A stretch of DNA of 64,000 nt from Candidatus Methanocrinis natronophilus (GTDB lineage Archaea; Halobacteriota; Methanosarcinia; Methanotrichales; Methanotrichaceae), in contig JARFPK010000001.1 of assembly GCA_029167045.1 (NCBI GenBank), positions 1 to 64,000 on the forward strand. The letters are read 5' to 3'. The notes under the pieces are model-generated. The model searched no databases. It was not told the DNA's origin and worked only from the letters and a program-made list of their open reading frames with translations. Position 1 is the first letter of the stretch. Each line of letters starts with the position of its first letter. Positions 54,735-63,109 of this stretch are shown piece by piece. The position numbers were made by a program, and so were the translations under genes.

Positions 54735-56105
54735 ATGATCCCAAAGATTCCGATCGATAGATTTGCTATCGTCTTAGTCGCCCTGGCTCTGGCGGCGGTG
54801 CCGGCGTCGGCAGCCCTGGGGATCTTCGGCAACGCCAACATGGACGATGTCATCGACGAGAGAGATATCGAATACCTCCGGGGGATCATCGATGGGAGAT
54901 ACGAGAAGACTGATCTCGCCGATGCTAATCGAGACGGCGTCATAGACGAGGAGGACATAGCCCAGATCGAGGCGATCATCAACGGTGAAGAGAAGGTCCT
55001 CTGGATCCTGGACGGAAACGGCGAGCCCGTCGCCGTCCACAAGCCCGTGGAGAGGATCGTCGTCGAGTACCTCGACAACGCGGAGCTCGTCTCCATCCTC
55101 AACTCAAAGGATAAGGTGGTGGGGGTCGACTACGCCGTCGCCAAGAGCGAAGGACAGTTCCCGGACCTCGCCAAGAGGAAGAACGTCGGCCGGATGAATG
55201 AGCCGGACTACGAGACGGTCCTCAGCACAGAACCAGACCTCCTGCTCACCTTCTCACCCATGAACATCAAGTCCAAGGCCGATAACCTTCCGGGGGTGGA
55301 CGTCGTCTTCCTCGGCCTCTACTACCCCGACCTGAAAGATCCAGCAAACTCGAAGTACGTCGACGCAGTGAGGAAGCTCGGCTACATCCTCGACGAGAGG
55401 GAGAGGGCCGAGGAGTTCATCCACTGGAACCTGGGATGGGTGGAGGAGATAAGGTCCAGGGCAGCCGGAGTCCCCGAGGAGGAGAGGGCTAAGGTCCTCA
55501 TCTGCGCCTACCCTTACGCCCACCTGGACATCGGGACCTTCCGGACCTACTCTATGATCGACACCCTCACCCAGATGGCGGTCCTCACCGGGGTCAAGGT
55601 GATGGCTGAGGACCTCCCCGAGTTCTTCGGATCTTCCTACAGCATTCAAGTCGATCCGGAGTGGGTGATAGAGTCGGACCCCGACTTCATATACCTCCAT
55701 CTGGTGGCCCACACCTATAGCGGCCTCTCCCTGGAACCGGCTAACGGCTACGATGCCACCGACCCTGCGGAGATAAAGGCCGCAAGGGATGCCTTCACCA
55801 GCCGGCCGGTGCTGGCGGAGATGAGGGCGGTGAAGGAAGGAAATGTCTATCTCGGGAGCGGCTCCTTCAGAAATGACGCCACCGGCGGCCTCATCGGTGC
55901 CGCGTACATGGCAAAGGCCTTCCTCCCCGAGGTCTTCGCCGACCTCGACCCGGAGGCGATCCACCAGGAGTACATCACCAGGTTCCTGGGTGAAGACTTC
56001 GACCTCGATCAGGGAGGGGTCTTCCTCTATCCCCCGATAGAGAAGGGCGACGGCCAGCTGGCGGGGATCCCCGACAGGTACGCCGAGAGGCTGGCGCCAG
56101 CATGA
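54735..56105 (+). CDS. Dockerin-tagged ABC substrate-binding protein 2 (Fe/B12 type)
   Basis: 456 residues, starting at the base after the first gene's stop. Same plan: signal peptide (V-L-V-A-L-A-L-A-A-V-P-A-S-A), dockerin at ~31-80 (D-A-N-R-D-G-V-I-D-E-E-D-I), BtuF-like domain from ~105 (V-E-R-I-V-V-E-Y-L-D-N-A-E-L). The remainder is diverged from paralogue 1 although the first calcium-loop DNA is nearly identical (47/48 bases). The last ~40 residues (G-V-F-L-Y-P-P-I-E-K) are extra. Different ligand from paralogue 1 is likely (inference). Confidence 0.9.
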   Translation: MIPKIPIDRFAIVLVALALAAVPASAALGIFGNANMDDVIDERDIEYLRGIIDGRYEKTDLADANRDGVIDEEDIAQIEAIINGEEKVLWILDGNGEPVAVHKPVERIVVEYLDNAELVSILNSKDKVVGVDYAVAKSEGQFPDLAKRKNVGRMNEPDYETVLSTEPDLLLTFSPMNIKSKADNLPGVDVVFLGLYYPDLKDPANSKYVDAVRKLGYILDERERAEEFIHWNLGWVEEIRSRAAGVPEEERAKVLICAYPYAHLDIGTFRTYSMIDTLTQMAVLTGVKVMAEDLPEFFGSSYSIQVDPEWVIESDPDFIYLHLVAHTYSGLSLEPANGYDATDPAEIKAARDAFTSRPVLAEMRAVKEGNVYLGSGSFRNDATGGLIGAAYMAKAFLPEVFADLDPEAIHQEYITRFLGEDFDLDQGGVFLYPPIEKGDGQLAGIPDRYAERLAPA

Positions 56106-56111
56106 AGTCGA

Positions 56112-56150
56112 ATGCGGACCCGGGATACGGGTCCGCATAATTCTTTTATT
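56112..56150 (+). terminator. Hairpin terminator after the binding-protein pair
   Basis: Perfect 10-bp stem ATGCGGACCC / GGGTCCGCAT (56112-56121 and 56129-56138) with a 7-nt loop, followed by the T-rich TTCTTTTATTA. Seven bases after the stop codon. Confidence 0.8.
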
Positions 56151-56177
56151 ACTTCGGGAGCGCAGAGGTCACGAATA

Positions 56178-56197
56178 CCCCGACCTTTAGGTCGGGG
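56178..56197. repeat. ATACC-type hairpin 2 (IS200/IS605 end-like)
   Basis: CCCCGACC-TTTA-GGTCGGGG, 8-bp perfect stem with 4-nt loop, preceded by ATA and followed by ATGAAGTGAA, the classic form of IS200/IS605 ends. No tnpA/tnpB is adjacent, so it is a solo end. The following 280 bases to 56480 are AT-rich with no gene. Confidence 0.75.
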
Positions 56198-56480
56198 ATG
56201 AAGTGAACCCTCGCCCGTTTTTCGTCCTCTTTTGAACTGATAAAACATTGATGACCGTTCAGCGGAAGGCACAATCTAAAAATCAAGTGATTTCGCGTTT
56301 TTGGAAATATACCGCTACTTTACTTTAACTCTCTATTTCTAAGGTCTTATCGAACCTGAGCAAGTACAATATTATTCCAGAATAAGTTGTTCAATATAAC
56401 AATATAATATCATATATTAAATATTGTGGAGATAGCGTCAGCTATAAGTTAATCATAATACTATTTTTATTAAAATAGCT

Positions 56481-57791
56481 TTAACCAGGATCGTGGAAAG
56501 GGGCAAACATGAATAGAGCTTCGAACAACGTTATGCCAGGCTTTCCGAATATTCCAGCTCTCTTCAAGGCGGAGAGCTTCATTTGATCTTCTATTCCTGG
56601 AGTATGTAGCTGCTTTTTCCTGTGAGTTTTAAGGCTTGTAGAATAATAATTTTCTATGGCGTTGTTAGTAGCAGGGGCACCATCAACGAAATAAAATGCT
56701 GTGAGGTTAGGCCATAGCTTTTCGATTCTCCTCAACCTTTTCCTCACAGCTATCTCGAAAGATTCTATTCTATCGACCAAATTATGGAAATTTTTTAACG
56801 CATCATGATAGGGTCTCTGTTCCAAATTTTGGCCTTTTCTTCTGCGTTTGAGTTTAAGGGTATGGACGAAATTTGTAAATTGCCGCTTTGCCCCTCGAAA
56901 CCATTGATTATATTTTTCCTTGTCACAGACCTTCATAACCTGTTCTTCATCCGCCAAGCGCTTGAGAAATTCAATCTCAAGGTCACGATTGTAGAAAATA
57001 TTCAGCATTTCATATTTAGTCAATTCCTGTTCGATTGTTGTGTTCTTGGGAAAATCGAGAACTATAAGCTGGTTCAAGTGAAACAAGCAGAGTTGATGGG
57101 TCGCTTTGTTGCCGAAAATTTCTTCAATTATACCCTCATATCCCCTGTATAAGTCGGTCACGATGAATATCGGTTTATCTGTGTCTAGATGTTCCTTAAA
57201 AAATTTTATTATAGTTTCGCGGTCTTTCGAGTCTGAGAGTTTTTCTGCAATCACTTGGTTCGTTAAAGCGTCAAGAAGGGTTAACCGGTACTTCTGGTTC
57301 CTACCAGCCTTAGGATGCTGTTCATCGTAATGGACGACGCGAATATCTGCTGACTCGAATAACTTTGATCTGTCCAAAGCTTGCCTTACCATATTACGTA
57401 TCGTATCCTTATCGCGGGGGATCAGGAAATTGAGTGTTGATTCGATTCCTTCATATGATACATGATGAAATCTCAATAGCTGGCAGATTTCTGAGAGAAT
57501 ATCGAATAGCTGTCCAGTCAGATCATCCCAAAAGCCGCTGTCCTCGGAGACGTTTTTCCGGCAAGCAGGGCAGAGATATCTACCTACTTTAACCGTTCCG
57601 AGGTGCTCTTTGCATCGATGGTTGAAGCCGTTGTGAACCATTTGTGTACTGCAGTCGGGGCAAAGCGGCGGTGAAGCTTTACGAAATACTCCCTTTGCAG
57701 TAAACTCATAGTCGTCGGGATACGCACCAAGGATACGGTAGAGAATTTCGCGATACGGAAAATTTATCAAGTTTAAGTGTATCTGGGTCAT
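56481..57791 (-). CDS. DDE-type transposase with zinc-ribbon N-terminus
   Basis: 436 residues from M-T-Q-I-H-L-N-L (a TTG at 57821 would add ten). N-terminal zinc ribbon C-P-D-C and C-P-A-C-R. RNase-H-like catalytic residues: Asp in V-H-Y-D-E-Q-H, Asp in I-V-T-D-L-Y-R-G-Y, Glu in N-N-A-I-E-N-Y-Y, with the C-x2-H motif L-C-L-F-H-L-N-Q-L between. Frame intact, so potentially active. Base composition is clearly lower in GC than the neighbours, a sign of recent arrival. Family not certain (MULE/ISNCY-like); terminal inverted repeats could not be located. Confidence 0.85.
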   Translation of the reverse strand: MTQIHLNLINFPYREILYRILGAYPDDYEFTAKGVFRKASPPLCPDCSTQMVHNGFNHRCKEHLGTVKVGRYLCPACRKNVSEDSGFWDDLTGQLFDILSEICQLLRFHHVSYEGIESTLNFLIPRDKDTIRNMVRQALDRSKLFESADIRVVHYDEQHPKAGRNQKYRLTLLDALTNQVIAEKLSDSKDRETIIKFFKEHLDTDKPIFIVTDLYRGYEGIIEEIFGNKATHQLCLFHLNQLIVLDFPKNTTIEQELTKYEMLNIFYNRDLEIEFLKRLADEEQVMKVCDKEKYNQWFRGAKRQFTNFVHTLKLKRRRKGQNLEQRPYHDALKNFHNLVDRIESFEIAVRKRLRRIEKLWPNLTAFYFVDGAPATNNAIENYYSTSLKTHRKKQLHTPGIEDQMKLSALKRAGIFGKPGITLFEALFMFAPFHDPG

Positions 57792-58234
57792 TGGAGGGTC
57801 ACACTGGGTAGTTCTCCTCAAAGGTTAATAACTTTTGGGAGAATCTATCCAGCCTCCAACTTCATCACTGGAAAAATAGGTTGTGCCCAGCGGAAACCAA
57901 AGTAAGGTTTCAATCTTGCAAATCAGGGAATCTGGGCAACGAATACTCGAAGAGTTCTGAGATCCGGAAAACCGGGCGTGTGGCCCCGAAGCATACCCCA
58001 CCCTTCAGGGTGGGGTGGGCGCACGCAATTTGATTCTCCGGACCTCAGATGTTCGTGGGCGGGAACCTATCGGATCTTCTGGGGGGGCCTCTTCTGATTG
58101 GAGGAGCAAGAGAAGGATCGATGACCGCAGCTTGGAGGGGTCGAGATATGAGCTGATGCTTTCATTTGAAATAAGAGAGGGCCGCTCGATACCCGAGACG
58201 GCTCCTATCATGAGGGATGTGGGGCTTTCGTCCT
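57792..58234. other. Gene-free stretch with IS debris
   Basis: 443 bases between the transposase and the metal-binding protein. It holds the third ATACC hairpin (57996-58015); no other gene or promoter is clear. Confidence 0.5.
57996..58015. repeat. ATACC-type hairpin 3 (IS200/IS605 end-like)
   Basis: CCCCACCC-TTCA-GGGTGGGG, perfect 8-bp stem with 4-nt loop, preceded by ATA. Same orientation as hairpin 2; the two flank the DDE transposase 1.8 kb apart. Confidence 0.75.
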
Positions 58235-59116
58235 TCACAGGACCTGGTTCTTATTGTAGTCGAGGACCTCTGCTATCGTATTGACCCCTGATACCGATCG
58301 AGGGAAGTTGGTGAATATAATCCGCTCCGCGTTTATGCCCCTGTCCCGGAGCGCCTCCTCGATACCCTTTGCCAGCTCCCCGGACTGCATATTCTCGATG
58401 ACGTAGGCTACGTCCTGATACTTCTCAGGGCTGGCGATGATGTCGTCTACGATCTTGTCGGCGGTCTTGGTCCCACCCATGGCGAACTCAGGGGCGAAGA
58501 AATTGACTACCTCCATCCCCAGCCAGTTCTCGACCGGCTCCCTCTGCCAGAGCATGACGATGACCTTCGTCTCCTGGAGGCGAGACCTCTCCGCCTCCGT
58601 GGGCTCCACGGCGTCGAAGGTCATCAGATATTCATCGTAACGCCCTTGATAATATGCCTCCCCCGCCGGATCTTCCTCGATCAGCCAACCCAATACCTCC
58701 GCCGCCAGGAGCTTGGCGGTCGTCGGGGTGTTCCAGCCCCGGGAGGGATCGGAGACTTTCTTCCATTCGACGGCTCCGTAGCTGTTCGCCGCCATGAACT
58801 TCTCGACGGCGGGCATGTTGAAGTTCTTGTCATTGTTGTCGTTGTAGGCGATGAAGACGTCGGCGTTTCTGATGAAGGCCATATTCAGCTGTATCCGGTT
58901 GGGGATAATATCCGCCTGGAGGTGCGGGCAAAGGGTCGGATCGGCGATGGTTATCGCCTCGACCCTCTCGCCGCCGATGAAGGTGGCCGGGTCCATGAGA
59001 ACGCTGGTAGTTGATACGATCTTCATCTTCTCCGGGGCCTGATCGGCAATGGATGGGGCGATCAGAAGGATACCCAGGATCAGCATGATCAGGCTCCAGG
59101 ATCTCTTTGAATACAT
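58235..59116 (-). CDS. Zn/Mn-type ABC transporter solute-binding protein
   Basis: 293 residues with signal peptide (S-L-I-M-L-I-L-G-I-L-L-I-A-P-S). Cluster-9 (ZnuA/PsaA) fold: K-I-V-S-T-T-S-V-L-M, first ligand His in C-P-H-L-Q-A-D, then A-F-I-R-N-A-D-V-F-I-A-Y. There is no His-rich loop and the second His ligand is unclear, so the metal may not be zinc. C-terminal E-V-L-D-Y-N-K. It is downstream of its ATPase and permease on the same strand. Confidence 0.85.
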   Translation of the reverse strand: MYSKRSWSLIMLILGILLIAPSIADQAPEKMKIVSTTSVLMDPATFIGGERVEAITIADPTLCPHLQADIIPNRIQLNMAFIRNADVFIAYNDNNDKNFNMPAVEKFMAANSYGAVEWKKVSDPSRGWNTPTTAKLLAAEVLGWLIEEDPAGEAYYQGRYDEYLMTFDAVEPTEAERSRLQETKVIVMLWQREPVENWLGMEVVNFFAPEFAMGGTKTADKIVDDIIASPEKYQDVAYVIENMQSGELAKGIEEALRDRGINAERIIFTNFPRSVSGVNTIAEVLDYNKNQVL

Positions 59117-59216
59117 GATGACTTTTTAGTATTACGATATATTTAAGAATTTTGTATCTTTCACAACGATGAAATATATTTTTATATGATACCCTCGCCC
59201 CGATATGTAACCCGCT
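59117..59216 (-). promoter_or_regulatory. AT-rich internal promoter of the binding-protein gene
   Basis: TTAAATATATCG and CATATAAAAATATATTTC on the minus strand give two TATA-like elements between permease and binding protein, so the latter can be expressed on its own. Confidence 0.4.
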
Positions 59217-59996
59217 CTAATATTTTTTGTAGTTGATCCGCCTCTTGAATGAGACGAGGACGGATACTCCGAAGACGGAAGTGAGGAGGAGGGCCACCAG
59301 GGGGGCGATGGGGAGGGTGTACTCAAAGCCTGCCCAGACGCCGAAGGCGCTGATCGATAGGGCGACTAGGGGTGCTGCAATGAACATGCTCCTGACGTTG
59401 AAACAGAACTGGCTAGCTATGGACGCGGGGGTGACTAGGAGAACGAATATCAGAAGCCCCCCGACGATGTTGAGGGTTAATGATACGGATATGGCGACGA
59501 TGAAGAGGAGGATGTAATATATCAACTTCACTCTGACTCCAGAGGCCTCCGCTATCTTCATGTTGAACATTATGGAGGTAATCTCTTTGTAAAAAGTCAG
59601 AACGAATATTATGGTGAGGGCCGAGACAGCGGCGAGGGCGTATATATCTTCCCGGTAAAGGGAGATGACGTTTCCGAAGAGGAGGCTCCCCGCCGAGAGC
59701 CCCCTCCCGGAATACTGCATGTAGGATACCAGGAATATGGCCACCGCCATCGACATGGCGAAGAGGACCCCCAGGGTCGCATCGGCGGCCATCTTCGCCT
59801 TGTCGGAGACGGGACCTATCAGGGCGGCGACAGCGACGCTAAAGAATATCGCCGTCATCTGGGGATTTATCTCCAGGAACATACCGATGGCGGCTCCGGC
59901 GAAGGCCGCGTGGGACATGGTGAACCCAATGGATGAGAGGTTCATCCTGGAGATGATGACCCCGAGGATGCTGCAAGCTATGGAGGCGAAGACCAT
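59217..59996 (-). CDS. Zn/Mn-type ABC transporter permease
   Basis: 259 residues from the first ATG, eight helices of the ZnuB family: S-H-A-A-F-A-G-A-A-I-G, D-A-T-L-G-V-L-F-A and N-I-V-G-G-L-L-I-F-V-L-L-V-T-P. The frame is open upstream to 60047 with I-L-E-F-L-I-E-N-N-V-V-C-R-A, the usual first helix of ZnuB proteins, but no ATG, GTG or TTG lies there (TAG precedes an ATC). The true start is therefore unclear. The ATPase gene overlaps this extension. Confidence 0.88.
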   Translation of the reverse strand: MVFASIACSILGVIISRMNLSSIGFTMSHAAFAGAAIGMFLEINPQMTAIFFSVAVAALIGPVSDKAKMAADATLGVLFAMSMAVAIFLVSYMQYSGRGLSAGSLLFGNVISLYREDIYALAAVSALTIIFVLTFYKEITSIMFNMKIAEASGVRVKLIYYILLFIVAISVSLTLNIVGGLLIFVLLVTPASIASQFCFNVRSMFIAAPLVALSISAFGVWAGFEYTLPIAPLVALLLTSVFGVSVLVSFKRRINYKKY

Positions 59997-60031
59997 CGCC
60001 TCGACGGCCCTGCAGACGACGTTGTTCTCGA

Positions 60032-60790
60032 TCAGAAACTCGAGGATCTAAGCCCCCCTCCGCTCTCCTTCCTGATGATCGACTCTACCTCTCCCGCATC
60101 GCATACGCCGTCGTAGGTGATCCGGCCTTTATTCATCACCACCAAGTGGATCCGGATGTCGGGGAGGCCGTCGAAGGCGTGAGAGACCAGAAGGACGGGG
60201 GTCCCTTTCTTGGCAACGGATTTGAAGACCCCCTGGAGGTACTCCCTCGCGTTGAAGTCGAGGTTGCTGAAGGGCTCGTCGAGCATCAGAACCTCAGGCT
60301 CCTTGGCGATGTTGTGGGCGATCATCGTCTTCTGCTGCTGGCCCCCGCTCAGGGTCCCGATAGTCTTGGAGGCGAGATCTTCTATCCCCAGGAGGCGGAT
60401 CGCCTCGGTGGCCGCCTCCCGGTCAGACCTCGTAGGCCGATTCAAAAGGCCCATCTTCCCGTACCTGCCCATCATCACCACCTCCTCGACGGTGAAGGGG
60501 GTGAAGGGGTCGAAGTAGAAGTTCTGGATGACGTATCCCACCTTCCTTCTGACCTCGTTTCCGTAGCGTCGCAGGTCGAGGCCGCAGACGGAGGCGGTGC
60601 CGTGGGTGATTCTGACGAGGCCGTTGATAGACTCCAGCAGAGTCGTCTTCCCAGCGCTGTTGGGCCCCCCGATCACCACGTACTCCCCCGGGTTGACCGA
60701 TAGGGATAACCCCCTTATCACCGGCTTATCCCCGCCCTCGTACGCCGTATAGATCCCTTCAAGCTCAATTATGCTCAATCGCTCCTCCAT
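60032..60790 (-). CDS. Zn/Mn-type ABC transporter ATP-binding protein
   Basis: 252 residues from M-E-E-R-L-S-I-I-E-L (ATG at 60820 is an alternative). Walker A G-P-N-S-A-G-K-T-T, Q-loop V-I-Q-N-F-Y, signature L-S-G-G-Q-Q-Q-K, Walker B V-L-M-L-D-E-P-F and H-loop L-V-S-H-A. Energises metal uptake with the permease. Order ATPase-permease-binding protein. Confidence 0.92.
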   Translation of the reverse strand: MEERLSIIELEGIYTAYEGGDKPVIRGLSLSVNPGEYVVIGGPNSAGKTTLLESINGLVRITHGTASVCGLDLRRYGNEVRRKVGYVIQNFYFDPFTPFTVEEVVMMGRYGKMGLLNRPTRSDREAATEAIRLLGIEDLASKTIGTLSGGQQQKTMIAHNIAKEPEVLMLDEPFSNLDFNAREYLQGVFKSVAKKGTPVLLVSHAFDGLPDIRIHLVVMNKGRITYDGVCDAGEVESIIRKESGGGLRSSSF

Positions 60791-61231
60791 TAGAGATCGG
60801 ATGGAAGATATGGAGGCCATATCCTGGGAAGGCCCTCCGATCTCGGGGGGCGGAAGAGGATGGCAAGACCCGACAAACCGCCCCATTTATATCAGATTGA
60901 TATCAGCATCATATCCTGCGTCCCATTTCAGAGGTTGAAAAGAATATCGCAGATCGTAATAAGGATTTCGCTGGATCACGACTAAAATCAATTAAACTAC
61001 GATTCAATTCACAGTTATTCATATTTCAATTCAATCATAAGAGTCATAAACGTGATCACTTCGCTACTATTTGCTACTATATCAAGGGCAATAACTGCTG
61101 ATTCAAGATGCATCAGATCTCAGCCCCTGATGGAAGGGCTAGTTGGATGGCTACCGGGAGAACAGTTAAATATCTAGCCATAAAAAGCGATATTTATAAG
61201 AGAATCTGTAATATTGGTGATCATTTTGGAG
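60791..61231. promoter_or_regulatory. Divergent intergenic region between metal importer and FmdE gene
   Basis: About 440 AT-rich bases with no gene. TTCAATTCA occurs twice as a direct repeat (about 61003-61011 and 61026-61034), a possible regulator site; TATA-like AAATATCTAG lies at 61167 on the plus strand before the FmdE gene. Confidence 0.35.
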
Positions 61232-61657
61232 ATGAAGACCATCGATCCGGAGAACGTCCCCCTGAAGGAGCTGATAGAGCGCGGGACCGAGTTCCACGGC
61301 CATCTCGGCCCCTTTCTGGTCCTGGGAATAAGGATGGGGATCTTGGCCCTGAGGGAGCTGGGATCATCGGGCCACAAAGAGATTGAGTCCACCGTCAAGA
61401 CCGGGACGACCCCGCCGATCTCCTGTCTTGTGGACGGTATCCAGATCTCCACCGGCTGCACCATGGGGAAGGGGAACATAACCACCGTCGACCTGGGGAG
61501 GGCCGAGGCGACCTTCTTCGCCGGTGGAGAGGGACTCACTCTGAAGGTCAAAGACCGGTTGATGGAGGAGATAGGGTCCGGGAACTATTCCTCATTGGAG
61601 GATTTTGCCTGGGAGGTCTCGGAGAGGAGGGACGAGGAGCTCTTCGACCGGATCTGA
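61232..61657 (+). CDS. FmdE domain protein
   Basis: 141 residues starting M-K-T-I-D-P-E-N; the GTG at 61214 would add six. FmdE signature F-H-G-H-L-G-P-F-L-V-L-G and D-G-I-Q-I-S-T-G-C-T-M-G-K-G-N supply His and Cys ligands of a metal site. FmdE was first found with Mo/W formylmethanofuran dehydrogenase; a role in metal delivery or as a helper to molybdenum/tungsten enzymes is inferred. Neighbours are metal ABC transporters. The family's C-terminal zinc ribbon is missing here, so this is the short form. Confidence 0.9.
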   Translation: MKTIDPENVPLKELIERGTEFHGHLGPFLVLGIRMGILALRELGSSGHKEIESTVKTGTTPPISCLVDGIQISTGCTMGKGNITTVDLGRAEATFFAGGEGLTLKVKDRLMEEIGSGNYSSLEDFAWEVSERRDEELFDRI

Positions 61658-61705
61658 ACTCCCGTGTTCCGTGGACCGGGGATCGGGGTGGAAGTGCGAG
61701 ACGAT

Positions 61706-62497
61706 TCAGGCTCTTTCTCCGTCCAGCGACCGGAGAGGTACCACGTATGGCCGGTCCAGGTCCCTCATCACCGCTGCTTCGACCCCGAAGATAGTCCTGA
61801 TATTCTCCTTCGTCAGGAGGGTGAAGGGATCGCCTAAGGCGTGGACCTTCCCGTCCTTCAACATCACCAGGGTGTCGGAGTACCTGGCGGCGAGGTTGAG
61901 GTCGTGTATGGCGAGGATGGCGGATACCCCCGTCCTCTTGACGAGGGACCGGACGGTCTCCATCACCTCCAGCTGGTGCCTTATGTCCAGGTTAGAGGTC
62001 GGCTCGTCGAGGAGGAGGACCTCCGGCTCCTGGGCTAGGGCTCTTGCTATGAGGACCCTCTGCTTCTGGCCGCCGGAGAGCTCCGAGAAGTCCCGGAGGG
62101 CGAACACCTCGACGGAAAGGAGCTTCATCATCTCGACCACCAGGTCGAGGTCCTCATCTCCTACCCGCCATCCCATATGGGGCTTCCTTCCCATCAGGAC
62201 GGTATCGAAGACCGTGGTCGTGAGGACGCTCGTCGTCGACTGGGGGACGTAGCCGATATACCGGGCCACCTCGCGCCTGCTCATCGACGCGACATTCCTC
62301 TCCCCCAAAAAGACCCTACCCTGGGGCCTGAGGATCCCTGATATGCATTTGATGAGGGTCGTCTTCCCGCAGCCGTTGGGGCCCACCAGGCTGAGGACCT
62401 CCCGGTCGGCGACGGCTATATCCAGGCCGTCCAGGATCCTGGCTTTGCCGTAGCTGAATTTCAGTCCCTCTATCTTTACCTTTGTCAATCCCCTCAC
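61706..62497 (-). CDS. FecE/BtuD-type ABC transporter ATP-binding protein
   Basis: 263 residues from a GTG. Walker A G-P-N-G-C-G-K-T-T, signature S-E-L-S-G-G-Q-K-Q-R, Walker B V-L-L-L-D-E-P-T, D-loop S-N-L-D and H-loop A-I-H-D. Belongs to the iron-siderophore/cobalamin group and would energise uptake from the dockerin-tagged binding proteins (53457, 54735). No FecC/BtuC permease is in the window. Confidence 0.92.
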   Translation of the reverse strand: MRGLTKVKIEGLKFSYGKARILDGLDIAVADREVLSLVGPNGCGKTTLIKCISGILRPQGRVFLGERNVASMSRREVARYIGYVPQSTTSVLTTTVFDTVLMGRKPHMGWRVGDEDLDLVVEMMKLLSVEVFALRDFSELSGGQKQRVLIARALAQEPEVLLLDEPTSNLDIRHQLEVMETVRSLVKRTGVSAILAIHDLNLAARYSDTLVMLKDGKVHALGDPFTLLTKENIRTIFGVEAAVMRDLDRPYVVPLRSLDGERA

Positions 62498-62998
62498 CGC
62501 GTCTGGCCCGACGACCTATCAAAGTTATTGACCCAGGACAATTCATAGGTTAGACTTAAGACGGAATGACACAACATTAATTGGAACCACGCCCATTTTC
62601 CTTATCAAATACACATTTGTGTCCATGCCATTGATAATCACGATGATAGGATTATCCCGCTATCCTGCCCGCCTTCCCGGCCCACTTGCGAGAAGGAGTT
62701 AGGCAATGTCCATTTTACTCGCAGGAGGGCTTTCGGGGCGGGATCGGCTATCGCCTCGGCTCTTTACTGGGATCTTCCAGCCCCGCATCCCAGGCCCCGG
62801 CGATGACGGTGACGGGAGAGAGTTGAGGTCAATGAGCCCTCGAGGGATCTCCGGGACGGGAGCCGGAAGGACCATATCCCGTTGTCGGCCTTATGTATTA
62901 ACTTTTCGGCAATTTATACATATCTATTATGCTATAGATTAATATATATGTTACTAAAGACGCCACAATAAGTGAGATCGATGAGCCGAGCTGATACG
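62498..62998. other. Gene-free stretch upstream of the FecE-type gene
   Basis: About 500 bases with no convincing gene (a 78-codon frame at 62706 looks random). Contains the palindrome ACACATTTGTGT (62611-62622), a possible operator for the FecE-type gene, and a plus-strand TATA-like AATATATATG (62941-62950) ahead of the structured element at 62999. Confidence 0.35.
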
Positions 62999-63098
62999 TT
63001 GACCTAAGGGTACACCTCAAAACCCCCTGCTCAGGGAGACGGGCCTTTGAGAGCCCGACCCCTCCGTTTGAAGAGGCCGGGAAGACCTATCAGGTCAA
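62999..63098. ncRNA. Candidate structured RNA with closing stem and three hairpins
   Basis: TTGACCT (62999-63005) pairs with AGGTCAA (63092-63098), enclosing three hairpins: CCCT-gctc-AGGG (63025-63036), CGGGC/GCCCG (63040-63044 and 63053-63057) and CCTC/GAGG (63061-63064 and 63073-63076). A plus-strand TATA-like element lies ~50 bases before. It is not a tRNA (no GG in the D-loop, no proper T-loop). Strand and role unknown. Confidence 0.3.
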
Positions 63099-63109
63099 GG
63101 CTTCAATGA

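Noticed and set aside
58015-58284. 89-codon frame after hairpin 3
   Set aside because: It runs into the opposite metal-binding-protein gene and shows no family pattern.
62706-62942. 78-codon plus-strand frame
   Set aside because: No ribosome site, random composition and no recognisable domain.
62999-63098. tRNA reading of the 7-bp closing stem
   Set aside because: D-loop and T-loop consensus, and the anticodon-loop size, do not fit on either strand.
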